A stretch of 6,293 bases of DNA. Origin: Flavisolibacter sp. (GTDB lineage: Bacteria > Bacteroidota > Bacteroidia > Chitinophagales > Chitinophagaceae). A program made the translations under genes and the position numbers. The notes under the pieces were generated by a model. The model did no database searches, was not told the origin of the DNA, and saw only the letters and a program-made list of their open reading frames with translations. The stretch is taken from the NCBI GenBank assembly GCA_013695175.1, contig JACDAZ010000519.1:1-6293 (forward strand), given 5' to 3'. This document shows positions 1-6,293 of this stretch, one piece after another (position 1 is the first letter of the stretch; the number at the start of each line of letters is the position of its first letter).

Positions 1-1620
1 TAATCCCTGTTCTTCAGTAAGGTTCATCACCTCCTGCTTTTGTTCTGATTGTATATCAAATAAAAGCATGTTTGGCTGGTTGCCACTTGATGAAAGACTT
101 ATTCTGTTTACAAGTAAGCCCTGGATAAAGAACAATGTGCAGATAAATGCAGTTCCCAAACCAATAGATACAAGTAAAATGGTTGTTTGATTGTTAGGCC
201 TGAAAAGATTTGCAAGACCCTGCCTCCATAAATAATTCCATGATTGCGGAAAGAATTTTCTAACTAACCACATTAATAATTTAGCAATGGCAGTTAGGAT
301 AAAAAAAGCGATAATTATACCAAGTGTAAAAAATGAAGCTTCTTTCCAGTTGTTCATCTGCAAAAAAGTAAATCCGAAGATGAAGAGTAAAATCAAGAAA
401 TAAACTACCCAGCGCCACCTGTCTTTACTCTTTTCCGGTTCCTGTACAGATAAACGTAAAGTAAGCAAGGGTGAGATCTTACGAATAGACATAAGAGGTA
501 ATAATGCAAACAATATGGTAATGACGATACCTAACGCAACACCCTGCAATATAGAACTCCACGATATAGTTGCCGGAACTGAAAACGGTAGAAAATCTTC
601 TAATACTGCCGGTAAAAATTGCTGAACAATAGTGCCTAATAAAGCACCTGCAACAGAACCGATAAATCCTATAGTAACTATTTGAATAAGAAAAATTAAA
701 AACGCTTGTATAGCCGTTAAGCCAAGGCAACGAAGAACAGCAATGGTTTTAATTTTTTCTTTTATATAAATATGTATAGCACTGGCAACACCGATGCATC
801 CCAGTAATAATGCAATAAACCCAACCAGTGATAAAAATCTTGTCAAATCACTAAAAGCACGGCTGCTGTCTTCTTTTTTTGTTTCAATAGTATCATAAGA
901 AAACCCATCTTCATTCAATCTTGGTTCGATTCTTTCAACCAGTTGCTTCAAATCCACAGGGCGGTCATATTTAAAAAAATAACGGTGAGAGATGCGACTG
1001 CCTTTTTGGGAAAGACCTGTTGCTTCCAGGTACTGTAAGGGTATATAAACAGTTGGTGAAACAGAAGCTGAAAATCCAGTTTGACCCGGAGCTTTTAATA
1101 AACTACCTGCAATGGTAAAACTAAGATTACCAAGGTTTATAGTGTCGCCCACCTTAGCATCAAATTGAACCATCAGGGTTTGATCTACCAGTGCCTGTTG
1201 TAAAGTTCTAAAAGTTTGAGCTGCAGATACAGGTTCAGTATCAATAGACCCATAATACGGGAATTCACCCTCAATAGCTTTAACCTGTACAAGCCTTACA
1301 TCTTCGGTTCTTGTAAAAAAGATCATGGATGCAAAGCTTTGTTCAACAGACCTCCTGTCCCCCAAAGAATCTACAAGTTTTATGATCTCATCACCTGGTG
1401 GTCTGTTGCCTCCTATTTGCAAATCAGCACCAATAAGTGATGCTGCTTGTTTATCAATTTCATCATCAAGATTATCACTCAAAGAATATATGGCCACCAG
1501 GGCTGCTATACCCAATAAAATAGATGAAACAAACAAAAATAAGCGGGAACGGTTACGGCGGCTATCACGCCAGGCCATTTGAGCCAGCCATTTCAATTGT
1601 AAACCCTTTCTGTTATTCAT
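1..1620 (-). CDS. ybbP: YbbP-like FtsX-family ABC transporter permease, 3' end cut by window edge
   Basis: The frame is open from an ATG at 1620-1618 down to position 1 with no stop, giving 540 visible residues; E. coli YbbP is about 800, so roughly the last third is missing. My translation starts MNNRKGLQLKWLAQMAWRDS, followed by a basic stretch and a first membrane helix (about residues 27-47). A large periplasmic domain of the MacB core type follows (about 48-260). Next come three helices of the first FtsX domain (about 262-286, 303-333, 354-376), with the typical RCLG segment at 297-300 and PLMSIRKISPLLTLR at 375-389. Three more helices (about 403-420, 428-452, 478-502) lead into a second periplasmic part. 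The gene lies 26 bases after ybbA, so the two should form one operon and one inner-membrane complex. YbbP-type proteins are type VII, mechanotransmission-like ABC permeases, and the neighbouring TesA-like esterase supports YbbP over MacB or LolC. The start has no Shine-Dalgarno sequence. The substrate is not evident. Confidence 0.88.
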   Translation of the reverse strand, partial: MNNRKGLQLKWLAQMAWRDSRRNRSRLFLFVSSILLGIAALVAIYSLSDNLDDEIDKQAASLIGADLQIGGNRPPGDEIIKLVDSLGDRRSVEQSFASMIFFTRTEDVRLVQVKAIEGEFPYYGSIDTEPVSAAQTFRTLQQALVDQTLMVQFDAKVGDTINLGNLSFTIAGSLLKAPGQTGFSASVSPTVYIPLQYLEATGLSQKGSRISHRYFFKYDRPVDLKQLVERIEPRLNEDGFSYDTIETKKEDSSRAFSDLTRFLSLVGFIALLLGCIGVASAIHIYIKEKIKTIAVLRCLGLTAIQAFLIFLIQIVTIGFIGSVAGALLGTIVQQFLPAVLEDFLPFSVPATISWSSILQGVALGIVITILFALLPLMSIRKISPLLTLRLSVQEPEKSKDRWRWVVYFLILLFIFGFTFLQMNNWKEASFFTLGIIIAFFILTAIAKLLMWLVRKFFPQSWNYLWRQGLANLFRPNNQTTILLVSIGLGTAFICTLFFIQGLLVNRISLSSSGNQPNMLLFDIQSEQKQEVMNLTEEQGL

Positions 1621-1646
1621 TAATAGTTATTAAAACCCGATTCTTA

Positions 1647-2330
1647 TTAATTTAATCTTTCGTCAGCAACAACTTTCCCGCCTTTTAATCTTATAATGCG
1701 ACTGGTTTTTGAAGCAAGGTCCAGGTCATGTGTAACAATAACCAAAGTGGTTCCGGCTTCTTTATTAAGTTCAAACAAAAGAGGAATAATTCTTTCACTT
1801 GTTTCAGCATCAAGGTTGCCCGTTGGTTCATCTGCAAATAAAATTTGCGGCTTATTGGCAAATGCTCTTGCCAGTGATACTCTTTGCTGTTCGCCACCAC
1901 TTAATTGGGCAGGATAATGAGAACTTCTGTCAGCAAGTCCAACTTTATCCAATAGTTCCATAGCCGAAGAGCGAATATTTTTCCCTTTACGCAATTCCAT
2001 AGGAACCATTACATTTTCAAGAGCAGTAAGGGTAGACAGCAATTGAAAGTTTTGAAAAATAAATCCCACGTATTGATTACGAACTTCAGCAAGCTGGTTT
2101 TCATTCATATTATTTAAAATAAATTCATGCAAGGTTACTGTACCAGCACTTGCACGATCAAGTCCTGCACATAAACCAAGTAACGTAGTTTTGCCGCTTC
2201 CCGAAGGACCTACAATAGAAAGTGTAGAGCCTGCAGGAACAGAAAAATGTATGTCTTCCAAAACTGTTAAGGAACGGCCTGCACTTTGATAGGTTTTGCT
2301 TACGTTCTTAATTTCGAGTATTGTATCCAT
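1647..2330 (-). CDS. ybbA: YbbA-like ABC transporter ATP-binding protein
   Basis: This 227-residue ATPase is a single complete nucleotide-binding domain of the MacB/LolD/YbbA group. It carries Walker A GPSGSGKTT (41-49), the Q-loop Gln93 in IFQNFQLL, signature LSGGEQQR (143-150), Walker B ILFADEPT with catalytic Glu168 (163-170), a D-loop NLDAET, and the H-loop His201 in VTHD. All catalytic elements are intact. It has no membrane segment and should bind the cytoplasmic side of the YbbP-like permease encoded just downstream. The start ATG is chosen because the ABC fold begins at once with ILEIKNVSKTY, at the normal distance from Walker A. The A-rich leader before the ATG has no close Shine-Dalgarno sequence. 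Assignment as YbbA, rather than LolD or another MacB-group ATPase, rests mainly on the adjacent YbbP-size permease and the divergent TesA-type esterase. Confidence 0.93.
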   Translation of the reverse strand: MDTILEIKNVSKTYQSAGRSLTVLEDIHFSVPAGSTLSIVGPSGSGKTTLLGLCAGLDRASAGTVTLHEFILNNMNENQLAEVRNQYVGFIFQNFQLLSTLTALENVMVPMELRKGKNIRSSAMELLDKVGLADRSSHYPAQLSGGEQQRVSLARAFANKPQILFADEPTGNLDAETSERIIPLLFELNKEAGTTLVIVTHDLDLASKTSRIIRLKGGKVVADERLN

Positions 2331-2440
2331 TTTTGCTTTGATTCTTCTTTTTAATTTGTGCTTGAAGTGGTAAAATATAATTCTAAGGATGTAATCGAAG
2401 TTAAAAGGATAGTAACATAATTATTCCTCAAAATTGATTT
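2331..2440. promoter_or_regulatory. Divergent promoter region between ybbA and tesA
   Basis: These 110 bases separate the start codons of two divergent genes, so they should contain promoters in both directions and any shared regulation. The Bacteroidota housekeeping promoter has a -7 box TAnnTTTG and a -33 TTG-type box. On the minus strand TATATTTT (2379-2372) matches seven of eight -7 positions, about 42 bases before the ybbA start. On the plus strand TTAATTTG (2351-2358) also matches the -7 box except for its second base. Neither has a convincing -33 box at the usual distance, so the exact boxes are tentative. I see no clear operator palindrome or riboswitch-like structure. Divergent promoters here are inferred from gene layout; the boxes are weak pattern matches. 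Confidence 0.4.
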
Positions 2441-3118
2441 ATGGGTAAGATGATGTTTAAATGGTGGTTGTTCATTTTCATATTTATAACAGCCTGCAAC
2501 AATAATGGTTCTGAAACAACAGAAATTAATACATCTGCGGAAGAAAAAAAGGTTCAGGTTGAAAAAACAAAAACTATTGTTTTTTTTGGCAATAGCCTTA
2601 CTGCTGGTTATGGACTCCAACCATCTGAAGCATTTCCTGCCAGGATTCAGGAAAAAATAGATTCTCTTAACCTGCCTTACAATGTAGTAAATGCAGGCGT
2701 TAGTGGTGAAACAACAGCTGGTGGCAACAGCAGGGTTGACTGGATATTACAACAACAACCTGTAGATATTTTTGTTTTAGAGCTTGGCGCCAATGATGGT
2801 TTAAGAGGATTACCGGTTGAACAAACAAAAAGAAACCTGCAATCTATAATTGATAAAGTAAGAAAAATATATCCTGATGCAGAAATTATTTTAGCAGGAA
2901 TGCAGCTTCCGCCTAGCCTGGGTTTGGAATATTCAGCTTCATTTGGAAAAGTTTTTCCGGAGTTAGCTCGGCAAAATAATATTCCCCTTATTCCATTTAT
3001 ATTAGAAGGGGTTGGAGGCGAAGCAAATTTAAATTTACAGGATGGCATTCATCCAACTGCCGAAGGACATCGCAAACTGGCAGAAAATGTTTGGCAGGAA
3101 CTGTATAGAGTGTTATAA
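2441..3118 (+). CDS. tesA: TesA-type SGNH esterase / lysophospholipase, predicted lipoprotein
   Basis: This 225-residue SGNH/GDSL hydrolase should cleave ester or thioester bonds of acyl lipids, as E. coli TesA (thioesterase I / protease I / lysophospholipase L1) does. All four family blocks are present: GNSLTAGYG with nucleophile Ser52 (block I), GVSGETT with Gly89 (block II), GANDGLRG with Asn118 (block III), and DGIHP with Asp201 and His204 (block V). The segment around GANDGLRG and the DGIHP block closely resemble E. coli TesA. The N-terminus has a basic start, a hydrophobic core (about residues 8-16) and a lipobox ITAC with Cys19. This predicts export and lipid anchoring, followed by a polar, Glu/Lys/Thr-rich linker of about 25 residues before the catalytic fold. 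The start is fixed by an in-frame TGA at 2435-2437; Met4 or Met5 would be the only alternatives within the signal. No Shine-Dalgarno sequence is visible. The gene diverges from ybbA-ybbP, its usual partners. Acyl specificity cannot be read from the sequence. Confidence 0.92.
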   Translation: MGKMMFKWWLFIFIFITACNNNGSETTEINTSAEEKKVQVEKTKTIVFFGNSLTAGYGLQPSEAFPARIQEKIDSLNLPYNVVNAGVSGETTAGGNSRVDWILQQQPVDIFVLELGANDGLRGLPVEQTKRNLQSIIDKVRKIYPDAEIILAGMQLPPSLGLEYSASFGKVFPELARQNNIPLIPFILEGVGGEANLNLQDGIHPTAEGHRKLAENVWQELYRVL

Positions 3119-3126
3119 ATATTTTA

Positions 3127-4380
3127 ATGACGATTAATAGTAACAAATTAAGCAGATCATTAGATTTAAAAGATGCAGTTGCTATTGGATTAGGAGCTGT
3201 AATTGGTGCAGGAATTTTTGTAGTAACCGGTGTAGCTGCAGGCATTGCAGGTCCTGCTTTTATAGTTTCTCTAATTATAGCAGGTATTGTAGCATCTTTT
3301 AATGCTTTAAGTTCTGCTCAACTCGCAGCCGTATATCCACAGGCAGGTGGCACTTATGAATATGGATATAGATTATTACACCCATTGCTTGGTTTTTCTG
3401 CAGGATGGATGTTTTTAATAAGTAAACTTGCAGCCGCAGGTGTAGTTGCTATAGGTTTTGGCAGTTATTTATTTCAATTATTACCTCTTTCATCAGCAGG
3501 CTTTTATTCCATTACAGCAATTATTTTATTGGTTATAGCAAATTATTTCGGTATAAAAAAAGCAGGTGCCATTAATTTAATTATTATTTCCATTACCATA
3601 TTATCACTCTTGTATTTTATTATAAATGGTGCATCTCAAATACAAAAAGAAAATTTTGCGCCCTTTTCTCCTTTTGGTTTGAATGGTATTGCAGAAGCTT
3701 CTGCACTTTTATTTTTTGCATTTACTGGTTATGCCCGTATTGCCACACTTGCAGAAGAAGTCCATAATCCTGAGGTAACAATTCCAAGAGCTATTATTAT
3801 AACCATCATCACTGCAATCATTTTATATGTTGCCGTTTCTATAGTTGCTGTTGGTGTTATAGGTACTGAAGCTATGGCATCCACTACATCTCCTTTACAA
3901 AGAGTAGGAGAAAACATATCAGCACCAGGTATAGAATTTATAATTGTAATGGGTGCTTCTACAGCAATGTTAGGTGTTCTGTTAAGCCAGGTGCTGGGTA
4001 TAAGCCGAATGATGCTGGCAATGAGCCGCAGACAGGATTTACCCGCCTTTCTCAAGGTTATACACCAGCAATATAATGTGCCTCATAGCGGCATTTTATT
4101 AACAGGCAGTATAGTTGTAATTCTGGTTCTGGTTGGATCTTTTCAATTTATTTTAAATGCAGCTGCCTTTTCCATTCTATTATATTATACCATTACCAAT
4201 CTTGCAGCTTTAAAGCAACCACAACATGAAAAACTGGTACATAGCATCATTCCTGCTTTGGGTTTAATTGGATGCATAGCTATGGCATTTTCTTTACCAA
4301 TAAAGGTTATCATTAGCGGATTTGCCATTTTGCTATTGGGCATATTATTAAGATTTCTGATAAAATGGATAAATCAATAA
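3127..4380 (+). CDS. APC-superfamily amino acid permease
   Basis: This 417-residue protein is very hydrophobic, with about 12 predicted membrane helices (roughly 17-38, 43-66, 86-118, 124-141, 148-168, 190-208, 222-246, 268-295, 322-341, 342-361, 370-390, 391-414). It should be a secondary transporter of amino acids or related compounds in the inner membrane. Helix 1 has the unwound APC motif GAVIGAGIF (23-31). The loop after helix 2 has YPQAGGTYEYGYRLL (70-84). Helix 6 has FTGY, followed by a conserved loop with EEVHNPEVTIPRAI (210-223). These are hallmarks of the APC family with the LeuT-like fold. Length and helix count fit a complete protein. It starts 8 bases after the tesA stop on the same strand, so co-transcription is likely; no separate promoter is seen. 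Transported substrate is unknown, and I give no gene symbol. Cationic, neutral or branched-chain amino acids are all possible. Confidence 0.9.
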   Translation: MTINSNKLSRSLDLKDAVAIGLGAVIGAGIFVVTGVAAGIAGPAFIVSLIIAGIVASFNALSSAQLAAVYPQAGGTYEYGYRLLHPLLGFSAGWMFLISKLAAAGVVAIGFGSYLFQLLPLSSAGFYSITAIILLVIANYFGIKKAGAINLIIISITILSLLYFIINGASQIQKENFAPFSPFGLNGIAEASALLFFAFTGYARIATLAEEVHNPEVTIPRAIIITIITAIILYVAVSIVAVGVIGTEAMASTTSPLQRVGENISAPGIEFIIVMGASTAMLGVLLSQVLGISRMMLAMSRRQDLPAFLKVIHQQYNVPHSGILLTGSIVVILVLVGSFQFILNAAAFSILLYYTITNLAALKQPQHEKLVHSIIPALGLIGCIAMAFSLPIKVIISGFAILLLGILLRFLIKWINQ

Positions 4381-4389
4381 AACGATAGA

Positions 4390-6293
4390 TCAAACCGGCG
4401 TCAACACTGAATCGCCTGCTAAATATTCAAGCAGAGAAACTGTCATGTGGGGATTAAATAAATTGTACTTAGCAAAAGATGCTTCATCGCCAATCTTTAT
4501 AGTAAATGCATTTTTATTGGTGGCTAAAACCTGAAACATATCTTCATCTGTTTTATCATCGCCGCATGCGAGTATAAAATCATAAGCATTTTCTTTAAGT
4601 AATTTTTTAACAATGGTGCCTTTATCAACACCTTTGATCCTGACTTCAATAATTTTATGACCTGAAGAAATCTGGATATTTAAATTATTAGTATATGCAG
4701 AAAGTTCTAAAGAAAGTTCTGCAGCTCTTATTTTTGCTTGTTCCGGATCTGCATTTCTAAAATGCCATACCAAAGAATATTCTTTTTCTTCAACAAAGGT
4801 TTTGGCGCATCTCTTTACATATTTATCCAATACACTATTAATTACACTTTTCCAGTTGTCTTCAATTTCAATCAACAGTTCCTGTTTCCAATTTCCTTCT
4901 ACTGTTTTTATTTTAGCTCCATGCTCCGCTATAAGATTAATAGGAACAGCCCCCAGCCATTTATCAAGGGTTTCGTTATCCCGGCCACTTATCAGGTACA
5001 CAGTATTTTTTGAATCTGCAGCTAATAAATTTAAAACATTGATTAATGATTTGCCGGGGTGCGATTGATCCGGAAAAGCAGAAAAAGGTACAAGAGTTCC
5101 ATCATAATCTAATAAAATCAATCGCTTTGTTGATTTCCTGTATTTGTCAAGAGCAGTTCTTTTAGCAGGGGCATCCAACGCCTGGTATTCAAATTTTTTT
5201 TGTTTACTTTTTATAGAATTTAACTGAAATAAAAAATCTTCTGCCCAGGAAACTACATCATAATGTGATATTCTTTTTTGCATCAGAACAATCCTTTTTT
5301 CCTGTTCCTCCTCACTCATCTCCAAAGCTTCCCTAATTTTTAATGCAATGCCATTCATATCATTTGGGTTAATAGACAATGCATCTGCCAATTCTTTGGC
5401 AGCGCCAGCCATTTCACTAAGAATCAAAACCCCACGCTTATCCTTGCGGCTTGCAACAAATTCTTTAGCCACCAAATTCATTCCATCACGTAAAGGAGTT
5501 ATTAATGCCACATCGCATGCTGTATAAAAGGCAACAAGTTCTTCAAATGATAAATGAGTGTACTGATAAATTATAGGCTTCCAGGCTATAGTACCAACCC
5601 TGCTGTTGATGTTACCAATAAATTCATCTATCTCTCTTTTTCTTTCATTGTAATTGGATATTGTATCGCGGGAAGGAACTATGACTATAATGAAAACGAC
5701 TTCACCCTGATATTGTGGATAGAGTGACAAAAATTTTTCATAAGCTTTTAGCCTGCACAAAACACCTTTTGTATAATCAAGCCTGTCAACTGAGAAAATC
5801 ATTTTTTTCCCGTCTAATTGTTTCTGATACATAGATCTTAAATCAGCAACTTCCTTCAGGTTATAAGAAGAATTAAATTTATTATAGTCAATACTAATAG
5901 GAAAAACATCTGCTTTAATAAGCCGGTTATTATATTTTAAAATAAACTTGTCATTCTCAAGCCCTAAAACCATTTGCAGGCACTTTAAGAAATGAGAAGC
6001 ATAATCTATAGTATGGAAACCTATAAGATCTGCACCAAGCATACCTTTTAATAGTTCCTGCTGCCACTGTGCCGGTAACATTCTAAAAAGTTCATAAGAT
6101 GGAAAGGGAATATGCAGGAAAAATCCAATAGTAATGTTTGGAAGCTTTTCCCGTATCATTCCTGCTAATGGCAATAACTGATAATCATGTACCCACACAA
6201 TATCTGTTTCTCTTGCATTTTTAAAAACAACATCTACAAAATCCTGGTTTACTTTTTTATAATGCTCGTAGTTAGTTGCATTGTATTCAACAT
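4390..6293 (-). CDS. Bifunctional trehalose-6-phosphate synthase/phosphatase (OtsA-OtsB fusion), N-terminus outside window
   Basis: The protein joins trehalose-6-phosphate synthase (GT20, UDP-glucose plus glucose-6-phosphate) to trehalose-6-phosphate phosphatase (HAD), so one cytoplasmic enzyme would make trehalose. The frame is open from the window edge (first full codon at 6291) to a TGA at 4392-4390, giving 633 visible residues. Numbered from there, the GT20 part has WVHDYQLLP (33-41), GFFLHIPFP, VDRLDYTKG with the Arg and Lys of the donor-phosphate site (168-176), and TPLRDGMNLVAKEF (265-278). A linker of about 60 residues leads to the phosphatase: DYDGT nucleophile motif (395-399), SGRD (435-438), EHGAK (456-460), a lysine-containing segment IKGVDKG, and GDDKTDEDMF (577-586). 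Both active sites look intact. Compared with OtsA, about 95-100 N-terminal residues with the first glycine loop are missing, only because the window ends. A GTG at 6198 is not the start. Such fusions are common in Bacteroidota. The gene is convergent with the permease. Confidence 0.95.
   Translation of the reverse strand, partial: VEYNATNYEHYKKVNQDFVDVVFKNARETDIVWVHDYQLLPLAGMIREKLPNITIGFFLHIPFPSYELFRMLPAQWQQELLKGMLGADLIGFHTIDYASHFLKCLQMVLGLENDKFILKYNNRLIKADVFPISIDYNKFNSSYNLKEVADLRSMYQKQLDGKKMIFSVDRLDYTKGVLCRLKAYEKFLSLYPQYQGEVVFIIVIVPSRDTISNYNERKREIDEFIGNINSRVGTIAWKPIIYQYTHLSFEELVAFYTACDVALITPLRDGMNLVAKEFVASRKDKRGVLILSEMAGAAKELADALSINPNDMNGIALKIREALEMSEEEQEKRIVLMQKRISHYDVVSWAEDFLFQLNSIKSKQKKFEYQALDAPAKRTALDKYRKSTKRLILLDYDGTLVPFSAFPDQSHPGKSLINVLNLLAADSKNTVYLISGRDNETLDKWLGAVPINLIAEHGAKIKTVEGNWKQELLIEIEDNWKSVINSVLDKYVKRCAKTFVEEKEYSLVWHFRNADPEQAKIRAAELSLELSAYTNNLNIQISSGHKIIEVRIKGVDKGTIVKKLLKENAYDFILACGDDKTDEDMFQVLATNKNAFTIKIGDEASFAKYNLFNPHMTVSLLEYLAGDSVLTPV

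Noticed and set aside
479..730. 83-codon minus-strand open frame
   Set aside because: It lies wholly inside the ybbP-like gene in another frame, and its Tyr/Cys/Ser-rich translation resembles no protein I know.
1216..1582. Two overlapping plus-strand open frames of 74 and 85 codons
   Set aside because: Both are antisense to the well-supported permease coding sequence and show no recognisable domain.
1620..1633. Short inverted repeat TTAATA-GT-TATTAA at the ybbA-ybbP junction
   Set aside because: Six-base A/T-only arms are expected by chance in such AT-rich DNA, and the repeat is too weak to call an operator or terminator.
2351..2620. 89-codon minus-strand open frame across the divergent promoter region and the start of tesA
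   Set aside because: It is antisense to the tesA signal and block I. Its translation is low-complexity (Phe/Thr/Ser/Asn-rich) and lacks any motif.
2765..2775. TATTTTTG match to the Bacteroidota -7 box inside tesA
   Set aside because: It is within coding sequence, far from the next gene start, and short A/T-rich matches like this are common here.
2677..3245. Minus-strand open frames antisense to tesA and the permease start
   Set aside because: They are shadows of the strongly supported plus-strand genes; no domain or independent start context is seen.
6100..6198. GTG at 6198 (minus) as the start of the trehalose gene
   Set aside because: It falls inside the conserved WVHDY segment, and the frame stays open upstream to the window edge with 31 further plausible residues. 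The true start is outside the window.
6249..6293. ATG at 6293 (minus) as a gene start
   Set aside because: It lies in a different frame from the synthase and reaches a TAA after 14 codons.
1..6293. Search by eye for CRISPR arrays, tRNA genes, insertion sequence ends and tandem repeats
   Set aside because: Nothing convincing was seen; nearly all bases are accounted for by the five protein genes.

Overview
The window is an AT-rich, gene-dense stretch of chromosome, most likely from a member of the Bacteroidota; a Chitinophagaceae-like lineage is my guess. The reasons are the AT-rich codon use, the lack of Shine-Dalgarno sequences at all four visible starts, a lipoprotein signal with Asn after the lipobox Cys, and a fused OtsA-OtsB trehalose enzyme. 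There are five protein genes, two of them cut by the window edges. I see no RNA gene, mobile element, CRISPR array or phage gene. No gene-free stretch exceeds about 110 bases.

Left part (1-3118): a conserved lipid/ester-related module. An ABC ATPase (ybbA-like, minus) is followed after 26 bases by its large FtsX-type permease (ybbP-like, minus, cut at position 1). A TesA-type SGNH esterase/lysophospholipase (plus) diverges from ybbA across a 110-base intergenic region that must hold the promoters for both directions. This is the same divergent tesA / ybbA-ybbP layout as in Escherichia coli. The main difference is that TesA here looks like a membrane-anchored lipoprotein rather than a free periplasmic enzyme. 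A working model is that YbbA-YbbP uses ATP to move or expose a hydrophobic substrate at the inner membrane and TesA hydrolyses it on the periplasmic side.

Middle (3127-4380): a 12-helix APC-superfamily amino acid permease starts 8 bases after the tesA stop, on the same strand, and is probably co-transcribed with it. Its substrate cannot be read from the sequence.

Right part (4390-6293): a bifunctional trehalose-6-phosphate synthase/phosphatase (OtsA-OtsB fusion) on the minus strand, with its N-terminus outside the window. It converges on the permease with only 9 bases between stop codons. It should make trehalose from UDP-glucose and glucose-6-phosphate in one polypeptide.

Overall this looks like ordinary housekeeping and stress-related content. 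I found no strong sign of an undescribed system. The points most worth a second look are the lipoprotein form of TesA beside YbbA-YbbP, the permease tied to tesA, and the terminator-less convergent junction.
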